A stretch of DNA of 25,660 nt from CAZMFZ01 sp964565665 (GTDB lineage: Bacteria > Bacteroidota > Bacteroidia > Cytophagales > UBA9547). The stretch is taken from NCBI GenBank assembly GCA_964565665.1, contig CAZMFZ010000043.1, positions 1-25,660 of the forward strand. Direction: 5' to 3'. Position 1 is the stretch's first letter. Each line of letters starts with the position of its first letter. Positions 7,703 through 16,011 of the stretch are shown here, piece after piece. The notes under the pieces are model-generated. The model was not told the origin of the DNA. It saw only the letters and a list, made by a program, of their open reading frames with translations, and ran no database searches. Both the position numbers and the translations under genes were made by a program.

Positions 7703-9358
7703 TTAGTTGCTGTTTATTAATTCTTTTGCACTTTCAAAAGCCAAAGTTGAAGGATTTTTGCCGCCAATCATTTGGGCAATTTCGCTAATGCGTTCGGTTT
7801 GCGATAATTTTTTTAATCGTGTATTGGTGCGAGCTTCGCCATCTTCTTTATACACAAAATAGTGAGCATTGCCTTTGGCTGCTATAGTATGCAAATGGGT
7901 AATAGTGATAATTTGATGTCCCAAGGCCATTTTCTTCATCATTTCGCCCATTTTCACCGCTATTTCACCTGAAATTCCGGTGTCTATTTCATCAAAAATT
8001 AAAGTAGGCAAGGCCGATTTTTCAGCCATCACATATTTTAAAGCAAACATAAGTCGCGAAAATTCACCACCAGAAGCTGCATTTTTTAATTGCACAGGTG
8101 CAAGCCCTTTATTAGCTGAAAACAACATAGAAATTTTATCTATGCCGGTATCTGTAAAATCTGTGACAGTTTGCTGAATGGAAAAGCTGGCATTGGGCAT
8201 TCCCAAATCGACCAATAGAGAAGAAAGCTTGGTTTCAATGGTGGTGAATACGCCTATTCTTTTATCTGAAAGGGTTTGCGATCGCTTTTCTATCAATGCC
8301 ATGATAGCTTTTAAATCTATTTCGATATTCGCAATTTCAATATCAATATTCTGAAAAGCACTTACTTTGATTTGGAGTTCAGTTTCGATGGCAAGCAGTT
8401 CATCAATGGAAAGCACTGCATGTTTTTTCTGCAATTTATAAATCAAATCAAGCCTTGAGCGAGTTTCAATAGCTTTTTCTGGGTTGGCTTCGGTTTTCTC
8501 CTCAATTCTATTAAGTTCTTTAGCAATATCTTTTAACTCTTCAAACACAGCTTGAACTCGTATTTTATATGTTTCAAATTCATTGGCAAACTTAGATAGC
8601 TGATTCAAATTTGATACCACCATTGTAAGTATCGAAGAGGCGGAAATTTCTCCTTCCACCATGGCATCTACTGATGCAGAAAGCTTGAGCTTGATTTCTT
8701 CTGCATTATCAAGTAGGCCAAGTTCATGTTCCAGATGCTCTTGTTCGCCTATCTGAAGTTTAGATTCTATCAATTCCTTCAGCAAAAAACTATCGTAATC
8801 AAACTCTTTTTGCGATTTCAGAGCCGTATCGCGGAGTTCATTAAGTTTTTTATTCAGCTTTTTAAAAATAGAATAATTAAGTTGGTATTCATAAAGCAAG
8901 TTTTCATTTTGGGCAAAAGCATCAATCAATTGAAGTTGAAAATCGGCTCTGCCGAGCAATAAATTATCGTGCTGCGAATGAATATCAAGAAGTGAATCAG
9001 TTATTTCTTTTAATATTTCAAGGTTTACAGGCGTATCGTTGATGAATGCCCTTGATTTTCCGGCTGGGTTTATTTCTCTGCGAATATTGGTAATAGCCTC
9101 ATAATCAATATCATTCGCAGTAAAAATTGATTTGAGATTGTAGCTTTCCAAATCGAAAACACCTTCTACTACACATTTATCACTTTCATTTAGCAGCGAT
9201 TTGCTATCAGCCCTAGCTCCTGTAAGCAAGCCCAAAGCCCCTAAAATAATTGATTTCCCAGCTCCCGTTTCACCAGTAATGATGTTGAAGCCCTGCTCAG
9301 GCTTCCATTCCAAGTGGTCGATTAATATAAAATTTTTAATTTGAAGACTTTTGAGCAT
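7703..9358 (-). CDS. recN: DNA repair protein RecN
   Basis: The 551-residue protein is an SMC-like ATPase. The N-terminal half has a Walker A motif, GETGAGKS (residues 29-36), and the central part is a long coiled coil with many Glu/Leu heptads. The C-terminal half has the ABC signature ASGGEFSRL, Walker B (LIFDEIDTGISG, Asp456) and the ITHLHTIAAKG switch. RecN acts in recombinational repair of double-strand breaks. It begins 4 nt after the Sm-like gene, indicating an operon of Sm-like, recN and probably dedA. Confidence 0.96.
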   Translation of the reverse strand: MLKSLQIKNFILIDHLEWKPEQGFNIITGETGAGKSIILGALGLLTGARADSKSLLNESDKCVVEGVFDLESYNLKSIFTANDIDYEAITNIRREINPAGKSRAFINDTPVNLEILKEITDSLLDIHSQHDNLLLGRADFQLQLIDAFAQNENLLYEYQLNYSIFKKLNKKLNELRDTALKSQKEFDYDSFLLKELIESKLQIGEQEHLEHELGLLDNAEEIKLKLSASVDAMVEGEISASSILTMVVSNLNQLSKFANEFETYKIRVQAVFEELKDIAKELNRIEEKTEANPEKAIETRSRLDLIYKLQKKHAVLSIDELLAIETELQIKVSAFQNIDIEIANIEIDLKAIMALIEKRSQTLSDKRIGVFTTIETKLSSLLVDLGMPNASFSIQQTVTDFTDTGIDKISMLFSANKGLAPVQLKNAASGGEFSRLMFALKYVMAEKSALPTLIFDEIDTGISGEIAVKMGEMMKKMALGHQIITITHLHTIAAKGNAHYFVYKEDGEARTNTRLKKLSQTERISEIAQMIGGKNPSTLAFESAKELINSN

Positions 9359-9362
9359 TTAT

Positions 9363-9590
9363 TTAATATGGGGCAACAAAATCGATGACAATTTCTTCAA
9401 TTTCTTCCAAACGTACATTATGTTTTTGTAAAAAATGGTCTTGTAGCACAATTTGATTACCATTCATTGATTTCACTGTGCCGGCAACTGTTTTACCCGA
9501 TTTCAATACTAAGTTCACTTCCTTATTTATTATCTCAGCAAGCGATAGAGCTATTTGAGAGGGAAATATTCTTTTTTGGCGTTTGCCCAT
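9363..9590 (-). CDS. Small Sm/LSm-like beta-barrel protein encoded ahead of recN
   Basis: The 75-residue protein begins with a basic stretch (MGKRQKR) and a helix (SQIALSLAEIIN). It then has an Sm1-like pattern, KEVNLVLKSGKTVAGTVKSMNGNQIVLQD, with alternating hydrophobics and the turn glycines. A short Sm2-like pair of strands (VRLEEIEEIVIDF) follows. Helix first and then a five-stranded barrel is the Hfq/LSm arrangement, which suggests RNA or nucleic-acid binding. I do not recognise a named family, and the fold call is inference from the pattern. It lies 4 nt ahead of recN, with a TAACTTTG box 20-27 nt upstream of its ATG, so it leads the operon. Confidence 0.65.
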   Translation of the reverse strand: MGKRQKRIFPSQIALSLAEIINKEVNLVLKSGKTVAGTVKSMNGNQIVLQDHFLQKHNVRLEEIEEIVIDFVAPY

Positions 9591-9609
9591 AAATCCATTT
9601 AAGAAATAT

Positions 9610-9617
9610 CAAAGTTA
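9610..9617 (-). promoter_or_regulatory. Candidate -7 box (TAACTTTG) for the Sm-like/recN operon
   Basis: The minus strand reads TAACTTTG, an exact TAnnTTTG match, 19 nt before the ATG at 9590. The same octamer occurs ahead of the arginase-family gene (22695-22702). Confidence 0.45.
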
Positions 9618-9705
9618 TGAATTTAGATATTGATATTTGTAAGCTTAGAGGAATCACTTTTAATTATATCATTTTCAACATAATATCTCATAAATAACTC
9701 ACGCA

Positions 9706-10677
9706 TTGGATTTTAAAGCCGCTTTAGAAAAAATAAATATTGAGATAGCTACACTGCCGCTAGACCAACAGCCCGCTGAACTCTACCAACCCATTCGTTA
9801 TTTTTTAGGGATTGGCGGCAAACGGATGAGGCCTATTTTAACACTTCTAGGTTGCTATTTATTCGATACCAATACTGAAAAAGCCGTGAAGCCAGCCATT
9901 GCAATAGAGTTGTTTCATAATTTCTCGCTCATACATGACGATATAATGGACAATGCCCCGCTGCGAAGAGGTATGAAAACGGTGCATGAAAAGTGGAATA
10001 GAAATATTGCCATATTATCGGGCGACATCACCCTAATTCAGGCGTATGAAATGCTAGTGTATGTAAATAGCGAGATAAGGGCTGAGATTTACACCATGTT
10101 TAACCGCACTGCCCGTGAAGTATGTGAAGGTCAGCAATTTGATATGAATTTCGAAACTCTAGAGCAAGTTTCTATAGACGATTATATTCACATGATAGGC
10201 TTAAAAACAGCTGTATTGCTTGGTTTTAGCATGTATTTGGGCGCCCGAATTGGTGGAGCTAATGCCTTAGAAGCACAAAAAATATATGATGCAGCTATGA
10301 ATATGGGTATTTCATTTCAAATAAAAGACGATTTGCTCGATGTATTTGGCGATGCTACCAAAGTAGGCAAACGTGTGGCGGGCGATATTGTGGCCAATAA
10401 AAAAACCTATCTTTTACTCAAAGCATTTGAGAACGCAGATGAAACAGACAAATCCCGCTTGCACCAACTAATGACCGATGCTTGCATTTCCGAAATAGAC
10501 AAAGTAGGGGCAGTGATGGATATTTACAACAAGCTTAATATCAAACAAATTACCCAATCGGCCATTGAAGAATATTTTCAAAAAGCATTACTAAATTTGG
10601 AAAGCATTAATGCAGATGAAAGCCGGAAATTATTATTGAAAAACTATTTTACGGATTTATTGAACAGAGAAAGCTAG
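9706..10677 (+). CDS. Polyprenyl diphosphate synthase
   Basis: This 323-residue trans-isoprenyl diphosphate synthase has GGKRMRP (residues 37-43), the first Asp-rich motif DDIMD (78-82) with its following RRG, and the second, DDLLD (208-212), followed by FGD and GD with the KKTYLL helix. It condenses isopentenyl diphosphate with allylic diphosphates. Chain length is uncertain; Phe five residues before the first motif and no insertion in it would suit a short-to-medium product by the usual rules. The start must be TTG at 9706: a stop lies five codons upstream, and the first internal Met (41) is past the conserved GGKR. Confidence 0.9.
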   Translation: MDFKAALEKINIEIATLPLDQQPAELYQPIRYFLGIGGKRMRPILTLLGCYLFDTNTEKAVKPAIAIELFHNFSLIHDDIMDNAPLRRGMKTVHEKWNRNIAILSGDITLIQAYEMLVYVNSEIRAEIYTMFNRTAREVCEGQQFDMNFETLEQVSIDDYIHMIGLKTAVLLGFSMYLGARIGGANALEAQKIYDAAMNMGISFQIKDDLLDVFGDATKVGKRVAGDIVANKKTYLLLKAFENADETDKSRLHQLMTDACISEIDKVGAVMDIYNKLNIKQITQSAIEEYFQKALLNLESINADESRKLLLKNYFTDLLNRES

Positions 10678-10696
10678 GCTATTGATTGCAAATAGG

Positions 10697-10984
10697 ATGT
10701 GCAGGGCATTTTTAATGAATATTATTCTCATTTTTTGCTGTTGCCAATGTATTGTGCCACCATGCACACAAGACAATGCCTATCAATTCGACAGGCGTGG
10801 CAGACCCATAAAATCGCATAAAAAGAAAGATCCATTCCCCATTCTCATAAAAAGATGCACAGTTGATGGGTGCAAAACAAGAAAAATACACTGCCATGGC
10901 AGCGGAAAATACCGTGGTTCACCATGGTGGAAATTGCAGAATCCCGATATTGGCGAAGGGCAAAGAATATATATGAATAACTAA
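10697..10984 (+). CDS. Small cysteine-rich exported protein of unknown function
   Basis: The product is about 95 residues. It starts MCRAFLMNIILIFCCCQC, a short basic end plus hydrophobic core with clustered Cys that could be a lipoprotein signal. The mature part is basic (RRGRPIKSHKKK), then has CTVDGCKTRKIHCHG and ends with YRGSPWWKLQNPDIGEG. I believe similar small proteins with a Tyr-Arg-Gly-x-Pro-Trp-Trp ending and Cys/His pairs occur in other Bacteroidota, but no function is known to me. ATG at 10697 is preferred; TTG at 10682 is possible. The gene is 19 nt after the polyprenyl synthase gene, and its TAA overlaps the stop of the convergent small membrane-protein gene. Confidence 0.6.
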   Translation: MCRAFLMNIILIFCCCQCIVPPCTQDNAYQFDRRGRPIKSHKKKDPFPILIKRCTVDGCKTRKIHCHGSGKYRGSPWWKLQNPDIGEGQRIYMNN

Positions 10985-11097
10985 GAAAAAAACACCAGAA
11001 GAATTGTGATAAAAACTATCATTACCAAATACATGATGAAATCTACACGGATGTATACTTTCCATCTTTCATAAAAGGCAGCGATAGCTTTAAGCAT
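10981..11097 (-). CDS. 38-residue single-span membrane protein next to glycogen synthase
   Basis: A 38-codon frame begins 11 nt after the glycogen synthase stop on the same strand. The N-terminal half, MLKAIAAFYERWKVYIRVD, is amphipathic and basic. The C-terminal half is one hydrophobic span (FIMYLVMIVFITILLVFFS). Charge layout suggests the N-terminus is cytoplasmic. The clear two-part pattern and tight position make it a likely real gene, too short for usual gene callers. The stop TAG overlaps the TAA of the convergent gene in the four bases CTAA. No function is known; membrane anchoring or regulation linked to glycogen metabolism is speculation. Confidence 0.6.
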   Translation of the reverse strand: MLKAIAAFYERWKVYIRVDFIMYLVMIVFITILLVFFS

Positions 11098-11108
11098 ATA
11101 TTAGGAAT

Positions 11109-12899
11109 TTATTTTGCTTTTGCTGCTTTTGCATAAGCTTCTTCATAGTATTTAATTAGCTCTTGCCAATCGAAACTTGCCGAGGCTCGCTCTGTTTTAT
11201 TTCGTTGGTCGATGCGTTGTTTCCGATTCATTCGCACAAAATCGAACAACTGGTTTGCCATTTGGTCGGCTGCTTCGTGAAAGCCTTTTCCTAGCCTTTT
11301 TACCACATATATGCCTTTTTCAATTGGATTTTCCATGTTTTTTATCACATAATCGCCAAAACCAGCCAAATCACTGGTAAGTGTAGGTACACCCGAGGCT
11401 ATGCACTCCAATGGGGTGTAGCCCCAAGGCTCGTAATAACTAGGAAACACACCCAAGTGACAGCCACGTACAAACTGCCCATATTCCATACCAAATAAAG
11501 GATTGGAAGTAGAAATAAAATCAGGGTGATACACAATTTTCACTGGATCGTGCTTATGATTTACCAAATTTGAGGTGCGTAAAAAACTCAATATGGGGTC
11601 GGTACTGTCATTGACCAAATTATGTGTAACCAAACTAGGAAGCTCGGAAGTGTGCCACGTTTGGGCAATTCTTCGCAATCGCAATCGCCAATAATCATCT
11701 ACAAACTTGTTGAGATCGGGTATTTTATTTTCGTGGCTCATGGCAGTTGCCATAAATAATTTTTGCCCTATTTGCTTCTGTATAGCTTCGCAAGTATCTC
11801 TTATTTCTTCCATTACAGCCCTAGTTTCCAAAGCTTTAGGATTAATAGAATAATAAGGCTGCTTTGTGATGAAAAACATGATAACCTTGGTTTCCAACCC
11901 AGCTTCCTTTATTTTCCAATTGAGGCGTGCCAAAGCTTCGAGTGTAATGTCGAAACCCTTGTTGGTATACTCAAATCTACCAGAGGTGAAAAAGTAGAGC
12001 GTGTTGTCTAAATCCCATGAATAGCTTTGGAAGAAATGCCCAATTACAAACTCAGCAATTTTATCTTTATTTATCTTATGCAAATTTTGAAATTCATGCA
12101 AAGCTTCGTAACGCTCTATGTTTAAGCCATTAGGCAAAATCACATCAGGCTGGCGGCCAAGCAATTGCACACATTCTCTTGCGGTAACATCACTTACGGT
12201 AGTAAAAATATGAGCTCCGTGGGTAGCCGCTCTTTCTATATTTACTTGTGCCTCAATATTGAAATTCTTGGCCTCTTTTTTCCAATCCATAAATTGCAAA
12301 TGGTCGTAAAACGAGCCATCATTCATTGCCAAATACCTACCTAATATGGTAGCATGAGTGGTAAAAACTATTTTTATGTTCTCCAGCCTTTCCCTTCTCA
12401 TCTCTGGAATGGGTGTACCGGCCATCCATTCATGAAAATGAGCAATAATATTATTGTCTTTATCTAATTGCGACAATTCACCAAAAAAATTCTTCACCAA
12501 ATAGCCGAAGGCCACCACTTGGTCAAGCAAATAATCTCCAGGAGGAGAAGAAATGCTATGGTGTTCCCAAAGCAGGTATTTAATTTTATCTAAAGAATGA
12601 AAAACTGTATTTGGATTGAATAAAACTACTTTTGGCGTGCCAGTCACCATCCACCTGCCATAGTGAACTTCAAATCCGTTTTCACGCATTTTCAGTACTG
12701 CTTGTCCGAAATTATCGGAATAATCGTCAATCGGCTCAAACTCTGCAGCTACGTTTTTGTGAATGTATGGACCGATAAGGCAATAATTATCGCCCCACTT
12801 ATCGAGTGTCGCAGGTACTTTCGTGCGAATAACAGTGTAAATACCACCTACTTGATTGCAGACTTCCCAAGCTATTTCTACTAAAAGATTGTTTTTCAT
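11109..12899 (-). CDS. Glycogen synthase, GT3-like (eukaryotic GYS type)
   Basis: The 596-residue protein resembles the GT3 glycogen synthases of animals and fungi rather than bacterial GlgA (GT5). It opens LLVEIAWEVCNQVGGIYTVIRTK, then has CLIGPY, a middle section with FTTHATILGRYLA and VSDVTARE, ILPNGLNIERYE, the FEYTNKGFDITLEAL acceptor segment, and the C-terminal YYEPWGYTPLECIASGVPTLTSDLAGFG with the Glu-rich catalytic motif. It would extend alpha-1,4-glucan from a nucleotide-sugar donor. GT3 enzymes are typical of Bacteroidota among bacteria. No other glycogen gene is nearby except the 38-residue membrane protein directly downstream. Confidence 0.92.
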   Translation of the reverse strand: MKNNLLVEIAWEVCNQVGGIYTVIRTKVPATLDKWGDNYCLIGPYIHKNVAAEFEPIDDYSDNFGQAVLKMRENGFEVHYGRWMVTGTPKVVLFNPNTVFHSLDKIKYLLWEHHSISSPPGDYLLDQVVAFGYLVKNFFGELSQLDKDNNIIAHFHEWMAGTPIPEMRRERLENIKIVFTTHATILGRYLAMNDGSFYDHLQFMDWKKEAKNFNIEAQVNIERAATHGAHIFTTVSDVTARECVQLLGRQPDVILPNGLNIERYEALHEFQNLHKINKDKIAEFVIGHFFQSYSWDLDNTLYFFTSGRFEYTNKGFDITLEALARLNWKIKEAGLETKVIMFFITKQPYYSINPKALETRAVMEEIRDTCEAIQKQIGQKLFMATAMSHENKIPDLNKFVDDYWRLRLRRIAQTWHTSELPSLVTHNLVNDSTDPILSFLRTSNLVNHKHDPVKIVYHPDFISTSNPLFGMEYGQFVRGCHLGVFPSYYEPWGYTPLECIASGVPTLTSDLAGFGDYVIKNMENPIEKGIYVVKRLGKGFHEAADQMANQLFDFVRMNRKQRIDQRNKTERASASFDWQELIKYYEEAYAKAAKAK

Positions 12900-13051
12900 T
12901 GAAGAGAGCAGTTTTCAGTTTTATAAAGTTACGATAAAAATGACTTGGTAAAAATATTGTGTTTATTGTTAGCATTCAATGCTTATGGTGCAATTAATTA
13001 ATTATTGCCATAGTGTTTTTTATCCACATGGTGCGATTGGGGGTGGTAATA

Positions 13052-13067
13052 ATCGTATAGATACGAT
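13052..13067. promoter_or_regulatory. Palindrome in the divergent region before the LpxH-like gene
   Basis: ATCGTAT-AG-ATACGAT is a palindrome with perfect 7-bp arms in the 241-bp divergent region between glycogen synthase (minus) and the phosphoesterase gene (plus). It is 73 nt before the latter's ATG. It could be an operator for either gene; there is no independent support. Confidence 0.3.
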
Positions 13068-13140
13068 AACTTAATAATTGCTTAACATTGGTAACACAGC
13101 TTATAAGTAACTTGCAATAATTTTTTATGAATCTCTAAAA

Positions 13141-13986
13141 ATGAATACACAAAACCATTATCGAACTATCGTACTTTCAGATATTCACCTTGGCACCAAA
13201 GGCTCGAAGGCAAAAGAAGTATCACGCTTTTTGAAAATGAATACAGCCGATACTTTAATATTGAATGGCGATATTATTGATGGGTGGCAGTTGAAAAAAT
13301 CGGGCGAATGGAAACGTAAACACACCAAGTTTATGCAGCGTGTGTTGAAAATGATTTCTGAATACGATACCAAAGTAATATACCTGCGTGGCAATCACGA
13401 TGACTTTTTAGAGCAATTTATACCCATGCGTATTGGCAATTTGCACTTGGTGCTTGAGTGGATTTACGAAGGTGCCAATGGCAAAAGGTACTTAATTACA
13501 CATGGTGATATATTTGATTCTGTAACCTCGCAAATGGCTTGGCTTGCCAAATTGGGCGATATTGGCTATACATTCCTGCTTTGGCTCAATCGAATTTATA
13601 ATGAATACCGTGCCAAAAGAGGATTGCCTTATTATTCGCTTTCAGCCGCCATAAAAGCAAAAGTAAAACAAGCGGTATCTTATATATCTGATTATGAAGA
13701 AAAACTGGTAGAGCTTGCTAAAAGTAAAAATTGCCAAGGGGTAATTTGTGGTCACATTCACCAACCAGCTATTAAATATTATGGTGATATCGAATACTTG
13801 AACTCTGGCGATTGGGTGGAATCTTTGAGTGCCATGGTGGAAGATTTCAATGGTGAATGGAGCCTTGTTTACTATACCGATAGCAAAGTTGGCAGCATGC
13901 ATGACATTGTAAATGATACTGATGAAGAAGATGAATTGGAATTACCTACCGATTTTCTTGCCTTGCAAAAAAAGCTTTCTGCCTGA
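13141..13986 (+). CDS. LpxH-like metallophosphoesterase (UDP-2,3-diacylglucosamine diphosphatase family)
   Basis: This 281-residue calcineurin-like phosphoesterase has all five metal-binding blocks: DIHLG (Asp14, His16), GDIIDGW (from residue 43), GNHDD, THGD and GHIHQP. The GDxxDxW block and the long helical insert (WLAKLGDIGYTFLLWLNRI) are typical of LpxH-type enzymes, which cleave UDP-2,3-diacylglucosamine to lipid X in lipid A synthesis. Family members in Bacteroidota are often annotated this way without tests, so phospholipid or nucleotide substrates remain possible. It ends with an acidic tail (DTDEEDELELP). Confidence 0.88.
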   Translation: MNTQNHYRTIVLSDIHLGTKGSKAKEVSRFLKMNTADTLILNGDIIDGWQLKKSGEWKRKHTKFMQRVLKMISEYDTKVIYLRGNHDDFLEQFIPMRIGNLHLVLEWIYEGANGKRYLITHGDIFDSVTSQMAWLAKLGDIGYTFLLWLNRIYNEYRAKRGLPYYSLSAAIKAKVKQAVSYISDYEEKLVELAKSKNCQGVICGHIHQPAIKYYGDIEYLNSGDWVESLSAMVEDFNGEWSLVYYTDSKVGSMHDIVNDTDEEDELELPTDFLALQKKLSA

Positions 13987-14001
13987 TAATAAAATTGTCC
14001 T

Positions 14002-14610
14002 TTATTTTTTTACTCTTTCAGGGTTGCTTTTCACAAAGGAATCCCAATTGTTTTTGGAAGTTTTTGAAAACACGGTTTTATTTTGATAATGATGGCAAAT
14101 GGCAACCGCAAGTGCATCTGTAGCATCGTAAAACTCAGGTTGCTCTTTCAAATTAAACATATTTTGTAGCAGTATGGCCACTTGCTCTTTGCTGGCATTT
14201 CCATTGCCAGTTACCGATTGTTTTATCTTCTTTGGTGAATATTCTACAACCGGAATGCCCCTTGCCAATGCTGCAGCCAAAGCTACACCTTGAGCCCTGC
14301 CCAATTTGAGCATCGACTGAATGTTCTTTCCGAAAAATGGAGCTTCAATTGAAACAATATCAGGCATAAATTCTTCTATTACCTGGCTTACTTTGTCGAA
14401 TATCTTTTTGAGTTTCAGGGCATGGTCGTCTTTATCGTATTTACTTAGGTTTATCACACCATATTGTTTCAAATTGATTTTGCTGCCTATTATTTCAATC
14501 ACCCCATAACCCATTACATTTGTTCCCGGGTCTATTCCAAGTATAATTTTCTCTTGTTTCGCTGTTTCTATATTTACTTTTTTTGTATTTTCTGTGTCCA
14601 ACGCTTTCAT
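14002..14610 (-). CDS. ruvC: Holliday junction resolvase RuvC
   Basis: The 202-residue protein contains GIDPGTNVMGYGV (residues 25-37; first catalytic Asp), SIEAPFFGKN (catalytic Glu), ALARGIPVVEYSPKKIKQSVTGNGNASKEQV and the C-terminal DATDALAVAICHH, carrying the last Asp pair. RuvC cuts Holliday junctions with RuvAB. It is slightly longer than usual, with a 20-residue N-terminal extension and a C-terminal tail. No internal Met lies before the active site, so the ATG at 14610 is used. This makes it overlap the divergent UPF0104 gene by 17 bp. Confidence 0.95.
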   Translation of the reverse strand: MKALDTENTKKVNIETAKQEKIILGIDPGTNVMGYGVIEIIGSKINLKQYGVINLSKYDKDDHALKLKKIFDKVSQVIEEFMPDIVSIEAPFFGKNIQSMLKLGRAQGVALAAALARGIPVVEYSPKKIKQSVTGNGNASKEQVAILLQNMFNLKEQPEFYDATDALAVAICHHYQNKTVFSKTSKNNWDSFVKSNPERVKK

Positions 14611-15598
14611 ATCTAAGGTTAAAACTAATCAAAAAAACATTTTTTACGCCTTAAAAATTGGCATTACCATTGCTACCATTGGCTATTTGTATTATAGTTT
14701 TAAGAAAGATGAAGGCCTATATAGCGAAGTATATGAAATTCTTTCAAATGTAGTTTTAAAATATCATTCTTGGGAATTGTGGCTATGCATTGGGCTAATG
14801 CCTATCAATTGGGCATTAGAAGCTTACAAATGGCAATTCTTGGCTTCGAAAGTAGAAAAAATAAGTTTTGTAGACGCATTTAAAGGCACGTTGGCTGGCT
14901 TAGGATTGGGTTTTATCACGCCTCAAGCTGTGGGTGATTTTGCGGCTCGTATTTATTTTTTAAAGATGAAAAATAAAATGGAAGCCTTAGGCGCTATTTT
15001 ACTCGCTCGGGTTTCGATGTTTTTTGTAGCTGTATTTTACGGCATTATTGGTTTTTATATTCTAAATAATTTTGAAGTGTTGAAAGCTTCGAGCTTTGTA
15101 GAAGAAAAAATGATTTGGCTGGTGGCTTTGCTTGCATTTGTGACGCTCACTATGATTATTCATTTCAATATTTACGACCATATTCCCTACAAACACTATA
15201 GGAAACGGTGGCTGATGTGGTTTTGGAATTCGTTTAAAGTGCTTACTCAATACAGCTACAATGATTTTTCTATCTGTTTTCTGCTATCCGTAGCCCGATA
15301 TTTGGTATTTACAGTTCAATACTTGTTGTTGTTGCATTTTTTTGGGGTAGATATTTACAACATACTGATAGTGAGTGCAGTATGGATGATATATTTTGTA
15401 AAATCCATTTTTCCGACCTTCAATTTCTTGAATGATTTGGGCGTACGAGAGGTGTCGGCAGTATATTTTTTAAGTCAGTTGGGCGTTTCCAATTCCGATG
15501 CTGTGCTTTCGAGCCTTTGCTTATGGCTCATAAACATTCTGATTCCCACCTTAGCAGGAACGGCAATACTTTTAAGTGCAAAATATAGAAAAGTCTAA
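14594..15598 (+). CDS. Flippase-like membrane protein (UPF0104, lysylphosphatidylglycerol synthase TM domain)
   Basis: This 334-residue protein has about eight hydrophobic segments. It has the family motif EAYKWQFLA (about residues 78-86), AFKGTLAGLGLGFITPQAVGDFAARIYFLK, VARYLVFTVQYLLLL and FNDLGVREVSAVYF near the C-terminus. The family, related to the MprF flippase domain and AglD, is linked to lipid or lipid-linked sugar movement, but most members are untested. The start appears to be GTG at 14594; no ATG lies before the first conserved part. It is divergent from ruvC with a short 5' overlap. Confidence 0.85.
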   Translation: MSNAFISKVKTNQKNIFYALKIGITIATIGYLYYSFKKDEGLYSEVYEILSNVVLKYHSWELWLCIGLMPINWALEAYKWQFLASKVEKISFVDAFKGTLAGLGLGFITPQAVGDFAARIYFLKMKNKMEALGAILLARVSMFFVAVFYGIIGFYILNNFEVLKASSFVEEKMIWLVALLAFVTLTMIIHFNIYDHIPYKHYRKRWLMWFWNSFKVLTQYSYNDFSICFLLSVARYLVFTVQYLLLLHFFGVDIYNILIVSAVWMIYFVKSIFPTFNFLNDLGVREVSAVYFLSQLGVSNSDAVLSSLCLWLINILIPTLAGTAILLSAKYRKV

Positions 15599-15663
15599 TA
15601 TCGAAATAACTAATTTGCATTGTGTATATATTGTTATAATTTAGATTAAAATCATATAATGAG

Positions 15664-16011
15664 ATGGCGTTTGATACTACTATCATAAAAAAAATATGGA
15701 AACAAGCTAGTGAAAACAATGAAATCACCAGGCTTCAGGTATTGGAAAACGCCAAATATCATATAGTTTCATTCTTTGAAAGTAGAAATGTAAAAGAAGT
15801 GTTTTTATATGGCTCTGTGTTGCGAAAAGGCGAATTCAATAAAGATTCAGACTTAGATGTGGCAATTTTGGGTGGAAATTTTGCTTCCTACAGGTATGAT
15901 GGTTTACTTGAATTTGATAAAAAAATAGGGGTAAAATATGTTGATGTGATTGAAATGGAAGAATGTAGCTTTACAGATTTGATCAGGAAATACGGACTAA
16001 AGTTAATTTAA
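15664..16011 (+). CDS. MNT-type minimal nucleotidyltransferase (antitoxin partner of HEPN)
   Basis: The 115-residue protein has the MNT core: VFLYGSVLRKG (Gly50-Ser51) followed after 11 residues by DLD (Asp63, Asp65), then a third strand VDVIE. In known MNT-HEPN modules the MNT protein adds AMP groups to a Tyr of the HEPN toxin and so neutralises it. Here the spacing from GS to DxD is one residue longer than the usual GSX10DXD. The TAA stop shares its last A with the ATG of the HEPN gene (TAATG), so translation is coupled. Confidence 0.85.
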   Translation: MAFDTTIIKKIWKQASENNEITRLQVLENAKYHIVSFFESRNVKEVFLYGSVLRKGEFNKDSDLDVAILGGNFASYRYDGLLEFDKKIGVKYVDVIEMEECSFTDLIRKYGLKLI

